From the NCBI GenBank assembly GCA_017848115.1, contig JAGAKZ010000005.1:1-42236 (forward strand): DNA of 42,236 nt, written 5' to 3'. Of the stretch, positions 33,099 through 41,743 are shown piece after piece (the stretch's first letter is position 1; each line of letters starts with the position of its first letter). The DNA comes from Oscillospiraceae bacterium. Lineage in GTDB: Bacteria; Bacillota; Clostridia; Oscillospirales; Ruminococcaceae. The notes below the pieces were generated by a model, which saw only the letters and a program-made list of their open reading frames with translations, was not told the DNA's origin and did no database searches. Position numbers and translations under genes: made by a program.

Positions 33099-33773
33099 AT
33101 GAAAATATTAATAGTTGAAGACGAAGAAAAATTAGCAAGATTTGTAGAACTTGAACTCATGCACGAAGGATATGAAACTTCAAAAGCATTTGACGGACGA
33201 ACAGGACTTGACCTTGCTGTATCGGGCGAATTTGACCTGGTTCTTCTTGATATAATGTTACCGGGAATAAACGGAATAGAAGTTTTAAGAAGGATAAGAA
33301 AAACTTCCGATATACCTGTCATACTTCTTACAGCAAGAGATTCGGTTATGGATAAGGTATCAGGGCTTGATACAGGCGCAGATGATTATATAACCAAACC
33401 TTTTGAGATAGAAGAACTGCTCGCACGAATAAGAGCATCACTCAGAAAAAAATCATCATCACCTGCATCGTTATCGGCTCAGCTCAGTTGCGGTATGCTC
33501 AAAATGGATACAGCGTCACATATAGTAAATTACGGAAATGATACAGTTGAACTTACAAACAAAGAATTTAAACTATTGCAGAAACTTCTTGAAAATAAGT
33601 CCATAGTTCTTTCCAGAGAAGTTCTTCTTGAAGATGTATGGGGATTTGATTATATGGGTGAGACCAATATAGTCGATGTTTACATAAGATATATACGCAG
33701 TAAGATAGATGATATTTACAATGTAAAGATAATCCACACTGTCAGAGGCGTGGGATATGTGATAAGGGAATGA
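33099..33773 (+). CDS. Response regulator, OmpR/PhoB family
   Basis: A 224-residue regulator. The receiver domain has the acidic pair in VEDEEK, phosphorylation site D51 in LVLLDIMLPG, the T/S in LLTARD and the K in ITKPFE. The C-terminal winged helix has LTNKEFKLLQKLLE, SREVLLEDVWGFD and VDVYIRYIRSKID, ending with VRGVGYVIRE. All switch residues are present. The kinase gene follows 4 nt later. GGGGCGG lies before the ATG. Its signal and targets are unknown; a membrane or envelope stress role is common for this class. Confidence 0.95.
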   Translation: MKILIVEDEEKLARFVELELMHEGYETSKAFDGRTGLDLAVSGEFDLVLLDIMLPGINGIEVLRRIRKTSDIPVILLTARDSVMDKVSGLDTGADDYITKPFEIEELLARIRASLRKKSSSPASLSAQLSCGMLKMDTASHIVNYGNDTVELTNKEFKLLQKLLENKSIVLSREVLLEDVWGFDYMGETNIVDVYIRYIRSKIDDIYNVKIIHTVRGVGYVIRE

Positions 33774-33777
33774 TCAT

Positions 33778-35109
33778 ATGGTCGAAAACGGAAAGAAAAG
33801 TTATATAAAGATGCGGTCTATAGCAAGGAAAATATCTGTCGAATGGAACTTTAAGATCATATTTGATTTTTTGATAATAGATATTATCTTTGCTGCCGCA
33901 AAGATATTTTACTGGCGTGTAAGTCAGGAAGCAATGTATTTTGAGAGAAATATTCTTGAAAAAGAAAATATATTATTAAAAGGCGAATTTGTGTATCAGA
34001 AGGGTGTGTCAATTTCTGAATTTATAGAAAATCTGTATTATGATATTCCCGGAAGCGACTATTTTATATACGCAGGTGATGCATTTACAGAAACAATATT
34101 TTTGTTTGGTGTTCTTCTGGTAACGGAAATTCTTATGATAATAATAGGCTTTTTCAAGGGCGGTAAAAAGGTAAGAAGAAAACTCGAACCTCTGGATAAG
34201 CTGGCTGCAACTGCGCAGATGATAAGTACAGCGAGTTTTGACTTTGAAAAGATACATGACCTTGAAGATGCACTTGACAAGATCGATACTGACAGGGACG
34301 ATGAATCTGAATTAAAAGTATCTACAGGAAACACCGAGCTTCAGGGAATAGAAAATGCAATAAACAATCTTATCTCACGTATGAGAAGCTCATATATACA
34401 GCAGGCAAGATTTGTTTCAGATGCTTCCCACGAACTGAGAACACCTATTTCAGTAATACAGGGTTATACAAATATGCTTTTGAGATGGGGAAAAAATGAT
34501 GAGAAAATTCTTGATGAATCCATAACAGCTATCAAGACCGAATCTGAAAGTATGAGCCGTCTTATAGAACAGCTTCTTTTTCTGGCAAGAGGTGATAACG
34601 GTAAAAATCATCTGAAGATAGAAACGATAAATCTTTCTCATATAATAAAAGAAATATATGATGAATATACCATGGTAGATCAAACGCATAACTATATTTT
34701 AAATGATAGTAAAGAAGATGTCATAGCCTGCGGAGATTCGGCTATGATAAAACAGACAGCACGTATACTTGTAGATAATGCAGTAAAATATACTCCTGCC
34801 GGAAATGATATAATAGTAAGTGCCTTTATGGAACAGGGAAATATACCGGCGTTTGAAGTGCAGGATTATGGAATAGGCATTTCAGGAGAAGATATATCAA
34901 AGGTTTTTGAAAGATTTTACAGAGCAGATGATGCACGCAACAGAAAAACAGGCGGAACAGGACTCGGACTGTCTATCGCAAAATGGATAGTTGACAGACA
35001 TAAGGGATATTTTAAAGTTTCAAGTTATGTCGGTGTCGGTACAAAGTTTACAGTTTGTTTTCCTGAAAATCTTATAAATGAAAAAGATGCAGAAAATCAG
35101 AATGAATAA
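33778..35109 (+). CDS. Sensor histidine kinase
   Basis: A 443-residue membrane kinase. Two hydrophobic helices (about 30-48 and 107-125) flank a short outer loop of about 60 residues. A HAMP-like linker follows, then the dimerisation helix with H218 in SDASHELRTPIS. The ATPase domain has the N box ILVDNAVKYTP, G1 VQDYGIGIS, F box ERFYRADDA and G2 GGTGLGLSI. It autophosphorylates and passes phosphate to the regulator encoded just upstream. The small outer loop suggests that it senses the membrane rather than a large ligand. Ends before a terminator. Confidence 0.95.
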   Translation: MVENGKKSYIKMRSIARKISVEWNFKIIFDFLIIDIIFAAAKIFYWRVSQEAMYFERNILEKENILLKGEFVYQKGVSISEFIENLYYDIPGSDYFIYAGDAFTETIFLFGVLLVTEILMIIIGFFKGGKKVRRKLEPLDKLAATAQMISTASFDFEKIHDLEDALDKIDTDRDDESELKVSTGNTELQGIENAINNLISRMRSSYIQQARFVSDASHELRTPISVIQGYTNMLLRWGKNDEKILDESITAIKTESESMSRLIEQLLFLARGDNGKNHLKIETINLSHIIKEIYDEYTMVDQTHNYILNDSKEDVIACGDSAMIKQTARILVDNAVKYTPAGNDIIVSAFMEQGNIPAFEVQDYGIGISGEDISKVFERFYRADDARNRKTGGTGLGLSIAKWIVDRHKGYFKVSSYVGVGTKFTVCFPENLINEKDAENQNE

Positions 35110-35116
35110 AATAAAA

Positions 35117-35157
35117 AACAACAGGTATTGATGTGTAAAAATATACTTGTTGTTTTT
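35117..35157 (+). terminator. Rho-independent terminator of the two-component operon
   Basis: A 12-bp stem with one G-T pair (35117-35128 with 35143-35154) and a TTTTT run. Confidence 0.8.
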
Positions 35158-35202
35158 GTATATTTAAGTGTGCATTATAACTGTTTTATACTTTTAAAAC
35201 TC

Positions 35203-35231
35203 TTGACTTTTTGTGCATGTTATTGTATCAT
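35203..35231 (+). promoter_or_regulatory. Sigma-A promoter of the GGDEF gene
   Basis: TTGACT at 35203-35208, 17-nt spacer, TATCAT at 35226-35231. It places the transcription start near 35238, which rules out translation from the longer frame start at 35128. Confidence 0.65.
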
Positions 35232-35268
35232 ATATATAGATAGTGAAATTATGATAGGAGAGATGCTA

Positions 35269-36363
35269 TTGCTTGACTTTGATTATATCTATATACTTAC
35301 TGCTGTAGCACTTGGTGTACTTGTAACTATAGTAAGACGAAGCAGTTATTTTGAAGAACGTAAAAATAAATTTTTCGTTATGGGGATTTTTGCTGATATG
35401 CTTATTCTTCTCGGATATGTAGGAAGAGATTTGTCCGAACAGTATAAAAATATTTTACTTGCACATTTTTCAAATACCATGATATATATGTGTGCTCCGC
35501 TTTCAATGTTTTTTCTTATTTACGCAGCTACAAAAAAGCCGGATAAGCTCACAAAGATATGCTTTATACTGGAAACAGCAAGTATTCTGATAGCTTTGTC
35601 ATCTTTTAAAACAGGGTGGTTTTATACTGTTTCTTCCGATGTCATTTATTCAAGAGGAGCGCTTTATTTATACAATGAAGTACTGGGGATAGTTTTTACG
35701 ATTTTATGGGCAGTGTATTCATTTATTGAATTTAAATATATTGATCTTATTGATAAGTTCTGTCTTTCCGAGATTTTTGTTCTTCAGGTACTGTCAATAA
35801 TTATTCAGGGACAAAATTCGACATATAAGATAATTTATATTGGTGGAGCTTTTAATCTGATGATCTATTATGCATTTGTTACCGAAGTGTACGGAAAATA
35901 TGATAAGCTTACTGGTGTAAGAAACCGTCAGTACTATCATTCTATGCTTACTAAAAATAAATTTCTTAGCAGATATTCGATAATCATGGCAGATGCAAAC
36001 GAACTTAAATCTGTAAATGACACATACGGTCATGCTGAGGGTGATAAACTGATCTGCGCTGTTGCTACAGCGATGAATAATGCAGTCGGAAAAAAAGGTC
36101 ACGTATACCGAATAGGCGGAGATGAATTTGTAGCAGTAATAAAGACCGATGATAAAGACGTTGCAGAGGAAATAAGCAATGTTATACAAAAAACTCTTCT
36201 TGAAAAAAATGAACAGAAGTACAGGATATCAGCTTCACTTGGAATTGCAGTTCATCAAAGTGACGAATCATTTTCGCAGACAGTAGAACGTGCAGACAGA
36301 AAGATGTATGAAAATAAAAACAAATATTATATCGAAACAGGAAAGAACAGAAGAAAATATTAA
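35269..36363 (+). CDS. Membrane diguanylate cyclase (GGDEF)
   Basis: About 364 residues from TTG 35269, 8 nt after AGGAG (35256-35260); ATGs at 35251 and 35263 are before or too close to that site. Six to seven hydrophobic helices fill the first 210 residues, an uncharacterised membrane sensor. The C-terminal domain is a GGDEF with LTGVRNRQYY, the metal/GTP-binding MADANELKSVND, YRIGGDEF (283-287) and ASLGIAV. The product would make c-di-GMP from two GTP. The R-x-x-D inhibitory site five residues before GGDEF is absent (KKGHVYR instead), so product inhibition is unlikely. Own promoter, single-gene unit. Confidence 0.9.
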   Translation: MLDFDYIYILTAVALGVLVTIVRRSSYFEERKNKFFVMGIFADMLILLGYVGRDLSEQYKNILLAHFSNTMIYMCAPLSMFFLIYAATKKPDKLTKICFILETASILIALSSFKTGWFYTVSSDVIYSRGALYLYNEVLGIVFTILWAVYSFIEFKYIDLIDKFCLSEIFVLQVLSIIIQGQNSTYKIIYIGGAFNLMIYYAFVTEVYGKYDKLTGVRNRQYYHSMLTKNKFLSRYSIIMADANELKSVNDTYGHAEGDKLICAVATAMNNAVGKKGHVYRIGGDEFVAVIKTDDKDVAEEISNVIQKTLLEKNEQKYRISASLGIAVHQSDESFSQTVERADRKMYENKNKYYIETGKNRRKY

Positions 36364-36383
36364 GACTATTACGTGAAGAAATA

Positions 36384-36429
36384 AAAAATAAGAGATACCG
36401 TTTTTGAAAATTTGGTATCTCTTATTTTT
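36384..36429. terminator. Bidirectional terminator between GGDEF and glycogen synthase genes
   Basis: A 16-bp perfect stem (36384-36399 with 36414-36429) with A/T runs at both ends, between convergent genes. Confidence 0.85.
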
Positions 36430-36438
36430 GTTTTATTT

Positions 36439-37890
36439 TTACCAGCCAAGTACTTTGTCGTAAAGCTGTTCATATTTTCTGGCTGATTTGTTCCATGAAT
36501 AGTCGGTATTCATGCCTCTTGCTATTATGTCAGACCATGCTTTTTTCATATTGAAGTAAACGTGTTTTGCATAGTTTATTATTCCAAGCATTTCATCAGC
36601 GTTGTAGTTTGCAAATGAAAATCCTGTTCCGGTGTTGTAGTGTTCGTTGTATGGTTCTACGCTGTCTTTGAGTCCGCCTGTTTCACGTACAATCGGTACA
36701 GTTCCGTATTTGAGTGAGATTAGCTGTGTAAGACCGCATGGCTCAAATCTTGAAGGAACGAGCATAGCGTCTGCTGCTGCGTATATTTTGTGGGCACGAT
36801 TTTCAGAGAAGAATATGTTAGCAGAAACTTTGTTTGGCTGTATTCCCTGATAGTGTCTGAATGTGTTTTCATAGCGCTGTTCACCTGTTCCGAGTACAAC
36901 AAGCTGTGTGTTATCATCTAATATCTTATCAAGTACCCAGTTTACAAGGTCAAGACCTTTCTGGTCTGTAAGACGTGATATAATAGCTATCATAAATTTA
37001 TTTTTATCTACAGGCAGACCGAGTTCACGCTGAAGTTCTTCCTTGTTTCTTGCTTTTCCCATAGTAAAGTCGTCAGGACCGTACTGTCGGAAAATTTCGT
37101 TGTCAGTCTGAGGATTGTATATGCTGTAGTCTATACCGTTTATGATACCGCACAAGCTGTTGTTTCTTGCACGAAGTAAACCGTCAAGACCTTCACCGTA
37201 ATAATCATTCTGAATTTCACAGGCATATGTGTCGCTTACTGTTGTTATATAGTCAGCGTAAACAAGACCGCCCTTGAGCATATTTGCGTCTTTTTTAAAT
37301 TCAAGTTTATCAGGTGTGAACATATATCCCGGAAGGTCGGTATTGTATTCAAATGTTTTTATGTCCCATATTCCCTGAAACTTCAGATTGTGTATGGTCA
37401 TGATAGTTTTTGTTCCGAAATAAAACGGATTTTCGGCATACATACTTCTCAGAAATACAGGGATAAGTCCTGTCTGCCAGTCGTGACAGTGTATGATATC
37501 AGGTTTGAAGTTGATTACAGGCATGATGGCAAGTACTGCTTTACAGAAGAAAGTGAAGCGTTCTATATCAAACTTTGCATCGCTGTAAGGTCTGTCACCG
37601 CCAAAATAATATTCGTTATCAACAAAGTAATAAGAAATACCGTCTATTACATATTTCATTATTCCTACATGAAAGTTTCCTTTTCTCTTACCATAGTCCA
37701 TATAGAAATGGTGGATATATTGAAAATTATTTCTGTATTCATGAGGAATGCAGGTATAGTACGGTAGTATAACAGCAGCTTCATATTTTGTTCTGTCGAA
37801 GGTCTTTGGCAGCGTTCCTACTACATCGGCGAGACCGCCCGTTTTTATAAATGGTACACATTCAGATGCTGCAAAAAGAATTTTTTTCAT
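36439..37890 (-). CDS. glgA: Glycogen synthase (ADP-glucose)
   Basis: A 483-residue GT5 family glycosyltransferase. The N-terminal ADP-glucose loop reads FIKTGGLADVVGTLP, with the Lys of the K-x-G-G-L signature. Other landmarks are DIIHCHDWQTGLIPVFL, TIHNLKFQG, NGIDYSIYNP, ISRLTDQKGLDL and the C-terminal PSRFEPCGLTQL and RETGGLKDSV motifs. It transfers glucose from ADP-glucose onto the growing alpha-1,4-glucan. The length matches bacterial GlgA. It stands alone here, with AAAGGAATAG before the ATG. No other glycogen genes are in view. Confidence 0.95.
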   Translation of the reverse strand: MKKILFAASECVPFIKTGGLADVVGTLPKTFDRTKYEAAVILPYYTCIPHEYRNNFQYIHHFYMDYGKRKGNFHVGIMKYVIDGISYYFVDNEYYFGGDRPYSDAKFDIERFTFFCKAVLAIMPVINFKPDIIHCHDWQTGLIPVFLRSMYAENPFYFGTKTIMTIHNLKFQGIWDIKTFEYNTDLPGYMFTPDKLEFKKDANMLKGGLVYADYITTVSDTYACEIQNDYYGEGLDGLLRARNNSLCGIINGIDYSIYNPQTDNEIFRQYGPDDFTMGKARNKEELQRELGLPVDKNKFMIAIISRLTDQKGLDLVNWVLDKILDDNTQLVVLGTGEQRYENTFRHYQGIQPNKVSANIFFSENRAHKIYAAADAMLVPSRFEPCGLTQLISLKYGTVPIVRETGGLKDSVEPYNEHYNTGTGFSFANYNADEMLGIINYAKHVYFNMKKAWSDIIARGMNTDYSWNKSARKYEQLYDKVLGW

Positions 37891-38069
37891 GTCTTACTAT
37901 TCCTTTCGTTATTAATATATTTATACAAGTTTGTCATTATCCCGACTATAATAAGATAAGTATATTAATATTGTAGCATATTACAGAAAAAATAACAATA
38001 TCTATTGAGAAAATTATCAGTAAAATTATTGGTGAAATTAATACTAAAACATCATTTCCAATAAAAACA

Positions 38070-38099
38070 TTGACTTGATATGTGATTTTGTTGTACAAT
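38070..38099 (+). promoter_or_regulatory. Sigma-A promoter of the phosphodiesterase gene
   Basis: TTGACT at 38070-38075, 18-nt spacer, TACAAT at 38094-38099. The longest-frame start at 38082 lies inside it and cannot be used. The rest of 37891-38141 is AT-rich without other signals. Confidence 0.6.
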
Positions 38100-38141
38100 A
38101 GTAATATTGATAAAGAAAAAAGTTTTGAACGGGGGGAGTTT

Positions 38142-39920
38142 TTGAAAAACAACATAAAAAATTTTATGTCTGTTGTAAAAAATAATATTTTAGTACTTCT
38201 TGGGTTTGAATTTGTTTTTAAAATTTCTACTACACTTGTTTTTGTACCTCTGATACTGAAAACAATAAATTTGCTTATTGACAATGCAGGAATAATGTTT
38301 ATAACCGGTAAAAATATAAATTCGTTTATGAAAAATCCTTTCATAATATTATCTTTTTTAATGATTTTATTCATATATCTTTGTATCTCGGTATATGAAA
38401 TGAATTGTATAATGGCTTGTTTTGAATATCCAAAAGAAAAAAAACGTATACATGTATCAAAGATATTTCTCTTGGGATACGGACGTATGAAAAAGTCAGT
38501 ACGCCAAAGTGTGTGGAAAACATTATTTATGATGTTTCTTGTCGCTCCTGTATTCAATATCCATACATTTGTTGTTCTGTGTATGAAAGTAGATATACTC
38601 GGAACTGTTGTAAAGTTCTTGTTCTGGGGATTATCCTTTAAATACAGCAGTATCATACTCTGCTCATATGCTGTTGTATCGGGTGCTCTGGCAGTAATGT
38701 TATCGGAAAGCGGAAAAAAAGAGAAAAGCGGATATGGAGAAAAAATAAAAAAGTTTTTCATTTCGGTTTTCTATGTTTTTCTGGTTGGTCTTATCATAAC
38801 AGTTATACTGCTTGCACTTTACTATATTTCTGTTCTTGTAGCCACGCTTGTGCTTCGTTATTTTGGCAGTGCAAGGCTTGCTTTTGCAAGACTTGTAAGA
38901 TTTGACAGTATAATATATTATTTTATAGCTTTTATAGCAATGGCACTCGGCGGAACGCTGAATACAGCAATGATATATGCACTTGGTAACAGTACGGGAA
39001 GTAAAGTAAACTATGATGGGGAAGAACCAAAAATAAGGGGAAGTTTATTAAAAAAAATATGCGTGAGCGTTCTGGTTATGGCTATTGCTATAGCTGATGT
39101 ATTTACTATAGCCGGCTATATCTCAAACGGTTCACATTTACTGGAGGATTTTTTTATCAGTACTACAGTTACAGCCCATAGAGGCGGTGCAAAGTTTGCA
39201 CCTGAAAATACAATGTACGCTGTCAGATATTCAATCGAAAGCGGTGCAGAATACATCGAGATAGATGTTCAGCTTACAGCAGATAAAGAAGTAGTTCTTC
39301 TGCATGACGAAAATTTAAAAAGAACTACAGGTTATAACGGATACCTGTATAATATGAAATATGAAGACGTAGCAAAACTTGATGCAGGAAGTTATTTTGA
39401 CGGTTCATATTCAGATGCGTATATTCCTACCTTAAAGGAAGTTCTTGAAGAATGTAAAGGTAAGATAAATCTGAATATCGAATTAAAAAAGAGCGGTAAA
39501 ACCGATAATGAACTTGTTGATAAGGTGCTTGAATATATATATCTTTACGATATGCAACAGCAATGTGTCATAACCTCGACAAATTATTCATATCTCAGAT
39601 ATATAAAAATGACTGCTCCCGAAATACGTACAGGGTTTATCGCAAATATGCTTTTAGGCGACCCTGCAACACTTGAATACGCTGATTTTTTCAGTGTAAA
39701 GCATATAGTTGTTACTGAAAACTTTGTAAAGTCAGCACACAACGCAGGTAAGGAAGTACACGTATGGACGGTAAACACCAAGCATCTCATCAACAGAATG
39801 AAAGGTCTTGACGTTGACAGCATCATCACCGACAATCCTGTCCTTTGCAAAAAAATACTTTCAAGGAAAAATGACAAACGAAGTTTTATTGAACTTTTGC
39901 AGACGATACTTTACAGATAA
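38142..39920 (+). CDS. Membrane-anchored glycerophosphodiester phosphodiesterase
   Basis: A 592-residue protein from TTG 38142, which has GGGGGGAG (38131-38138) just upstream. The first 330 residues hold about seven to eight membrane helices, the GDPD-associated membrane domain. The C-terminal catalytic domain starts with TAHRGGAKFAPENT (H346), then EIDVQLTADKEVVLLHDENLKRTT, LNIELKK and ending VDSIITDNP: metal and catalytic residues are intact. It would hydrolyse glycerophosphodiesters to glycerol-3-phosphate and alcohol at the membrane, perhaps in lipid or teichoic acid turnover. Single gene with its own promoter. Confidence 0.92.
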   Translation: MKNNIKNFMSVVKNNILVLLGFEFVFKISTTLVFVPLILKTINLLIDNAGIMFITGKNINSFMKNPFIILSFLMILFIYLCISVYEMNCIMACFEYPKEKKRIHVSKIFLLGYGRMKKSVRQSVWKTLFMMFLVAPVFNIHTFVVLCMKVDILGTVVKFLFWGLSFKYSSIILCSYAVVSGALAVMLSESGKKEKSGYGEKIKKFFISVFYVFLVGLIITVILLALYYISVLVATLVLRYFGSARLAFARLVRFDSIIYYFIAFIAMALGGTLNTAMIYALGNSTGSKVNYDGEEPKIRGSLLKKICVSVLVMAIAIADVFTIAGYISNGSHLLEDFFISTTVTAHRGGAKFAPENTMYAVRYSIESGAEYIEIDVQLTADKEVVLLHDENLKRTTGYNGYLYNMKYEDVAKLDAGSYFDGSYSDAYIPTLKEVLEECKGKINLNIELKKSGKTDNELVDKVLEYIYLYDMQQQCVITSTNYSYLRYIKMTAPEIRTGFIANMLLGDPATLEYADFFSVKHIVVTENFVKSAHNAGKEVHVWTVNTKHLINRMKGLDVDSIITDNPVLCKKILSRKNDKRSFIELLQTILYR

Positions 39921-40051
39921 CATATACCCTCATTTACTGTATGAAAATAAAGTAGGTGAGGGATTTGTTGTTTTAATTTTATTTTATGTGATAATAGATA
40001 AAAAATATTTGTTTGAAACACTAATATAATGAAAATGAAATAAAATTTTTG

Positions 40052-40080
40052 TTGACAACCAAAAAAACTTATGTTAAAAT
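40052..40080 (+). promoter_or_regulatory. Sigma-A promoter of the AlbA_2 gene
   Basis: TTGACA at 40052-40057, 17-nt spacer, TAAAAT at 40075-40080. It shows that the start at 40049 is not real. Confidence 0.7.
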
Positions 40081-40105
40081 TAAAAAAAGGACGGTGAAAA
40101 TTAAA

Positions 40106-41533
40106 ATGAATGAACTTGAATTAAAAAATATTGTGTATAAAATTCAAAATACACAAGCTGAATTTCAAAATATTGAAGTGAAAAGAAGTAAAACTCAAGC
40201 GTCAGAAAGACTTTTCGATACTTTATCAAGTTTTTCTAATCAGGATGATGGTGGAATAATAGTATTTGGACTGTATGAAAACGATGGATTTTCAATTACC
40301 GGAGTTGACGATGTTCAGAAATTACAAAAGAGCGTAATGAATCAGTGTGAGCAGATGGAACCGCCTGTAAGAGCTGTTTTTACGGTTGTAGAGATTGATG
40401 GAAAGAATGTAGTTTCTGCTGAAATACCACCTATAGATATTGCGGACAGACCTTGTTTTTATAAAGGTAAAGGACGGTTAAAAGGTTCATACGTTCGTGT
40501 GGGTGATTCAGATCAACATATGAATGAATATGAGGTTTATAGTTTTGAGGCATATCGTAAAAAATATCAGGACGATGTACGTATAGTTGAAAGAGCTTCA
40601 ATTTCTTCTTTAAGTCAGGATAAAGTTGAAGAATATCTTAAACTATTAAAAAAAGATAAACCTAATCTTAGTAATCTTGAGGATGATCGTATACTTGAAC
40701 TAATGAGTATTATAAGAGAAGGTAAACCTACACTTGTATCGGAATTTTTGTTTGGTCTGTATCCACAGGCTTTTTTTCCACAGTTAAGTATTATAGCTAT
40801 TTCAGTTCCGGGAACAGAGGTAGGAGATACAGATATTGATGGTTCACGTTTTATAGACAATCAGCGTATCGAAGGTACGATTCCTGAGATGGTGGATTCT
40901 GCTTTGCAATTTGTTCGTAAAAATACACGCAAAAAAACTATAGTAGATCCTGAAACCGGAAAACGAAATGATAAAACAGATTATCCAATAAATTCTGTAC
41001 GAGAGGCTTTGCTAAATGCTTTGGTACATCGTGACTATAGTATTCATACTCAGGGTATGCCTGTACAGTTGAGTATATTTGCTGATCGTCTTGAAATAAC
41101 AAATCCGGGTGGGTTATATGGACGACTTACTCTTGATACTCTTGGTAAAATACAACCTGATACAAGAAATCCTGTTCTTGCAACAGCTCTTGAAATTATG
41201 AATATCACGGAAAATCGTTATTCAGGTATTCCTACCATTTTCAAAGAAGTAAAAGAGCACGGTCTTCCCGAACCTCAGTTTAAAAATGAACGTGGTGAAT
41301 TTACCATTTGTCTTAGACTTGAAGATGATGAAAAAAACAAGAATGATGATTTTGGATTGTTAAGTTTTTGTAAAATTCCGAGAACACGTAAGGATATAGC
41401 ACGACATCTTGGTTTGAGTTCTGTAACGTATGCTATAAAAACATATGTTCAACCATTGATAGATGCAGGAGCAATCAAACTCACAATTCCTGATATGCCA
41501 TCAAGTATTAACCAAAAATATTATGTTGACTAG
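40106..41533 (+). CDS. AlbA_2 (Schlafen-like) / RecG-type ATP-binding regulator
   Basis: A 475-residue protein from ATG 40106 (GGACGG upstream). The N-terminal 150 residues are an AlbA_2 domain: EFQNIEVKRSK, LSSFSNQDDGGIIVFGL and RPCFYKGKGRLKGSYVRVGDSD. The central part resembles the C-terminal half of RecG-like ATP-binding regulators: INSVREALLNALVHRDYSIHTQGMPV, VQLSIFADRLEITNPGGL, and ENRYSGIPTIFKE, a GHKL-like ATP site. A C-terminal winged helix is suggested by RTRKDIARHLGLSSVTYAIKTYVQPLIDAG. Often annotated as a putative DNA-binding or RecG-like helicase, but no helicase motifs are present. It is probably a ligand- or ATP-sensing transcription regulator or defence-related protein. Confidence 0.85.
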   Translation: MNELELKNIVYKIQNTQAEFQNIEVKRSKTQASERLFDTLSSFSNQDDGGIIVFGLYENDGFSITGVDDVQKLQKSVMNQCEQMEPPVRAVFTVVEIDGKNVVSAEIPPIDIADRPCFYKGKGRLKGSYVRVGDSDQHMNEYEVYSFEAYRKKYQDDVRIVERASISSLSQDKVEEYLKLLKKDKPNLSNLEDDRILELMSIIREGKPTLVSEFLFGLYPQAFFPQLSIIAISVPGTEVGDTDIDGSRFIDNQRIEGTIPEMVDSALQFVRKNTRKKTIVDPETGKRNDKTDYPINSVREALLNALVHRDYSIHTQGMPVQLSIFADRLEITNPGGLYGRLTLDTLGKIQPDTRNPVLATALEIMNITENRYSGIPTIFKEVKEHGLPEPQFKNERGEFTICLRLEDDEKNKNDDFGLLSFCKIPRTRKDIARHLGLSSVTYAIKTYVQPLIDAGAIKLTIPDMPSSINQKYYVD

Positions 41534-41593
41534 GTAAAAAGCAGTGTCTGCCTTGAGGTGTTTAAAAATTGGGTTGAATCGCAAAAAAAAATA

Positions 41594-41692
41594 ATGAAGA
41601 TAAAAATTGATACAATGAAAGCGTATATTTCTAGGGGCGGATTAATAGGAATAATAGATGATACAGTATATATTATGGAAAAAGCTTGCTAA
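41594..41692 (+). CDS. Possible small protein or gene remnant
   Basis: A 32-residue frame (MKIKIDTMKAYISRGGLIGI..., ending MEKAC) with no obvious ribosome site beyond A-rich sequence. It ends just before a strong terminator at 41698-41741. The codons look normal for this genome, but the short size and isolation make a decayed gene equally likely. The rest of 41534-41743 shows nothing else. Confidence 0.3.
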   Translation: MKIKIDTMKAYISRGGLIGIIDDTVYIMEKAC

Positions 41693-41697
41693 GAAAA

Positions 41698-41741
41698 ATA
41701 AAACTCCCGAAGTCATGCGATGAAAACTTCGGGAGTTTTAT
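41698..41741. terminator. Bidirectional terminator
   Basis: A 16-bp perfect stem (41698-41713 with 41726-41741), T-run beyond the right arm and A-run before the left, between convergent units. Confidence 0.85.
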
Positions 41742-41743
41742 TT

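Noticed and set aside
35128-35268. Extra N-terminal 47 residues of the GGDEF protein
   Set aside because: This stretch contains a terminator and then the -35 and -10 of the gene's own promoter.
38082-38141. Extra N-terminal 20 residues of the phosphodiesterase
   Set aside because: The proposed ATG lies between the -35 and -10 elements, and the ribosome site is at 38131.
40049-40105. Extra N-terminal residues of the AlbA_2 protein
   Set aside because: They overlap a TTGACA-N17-TAAAAT promoter; ATG 40106 has a ribosome site.
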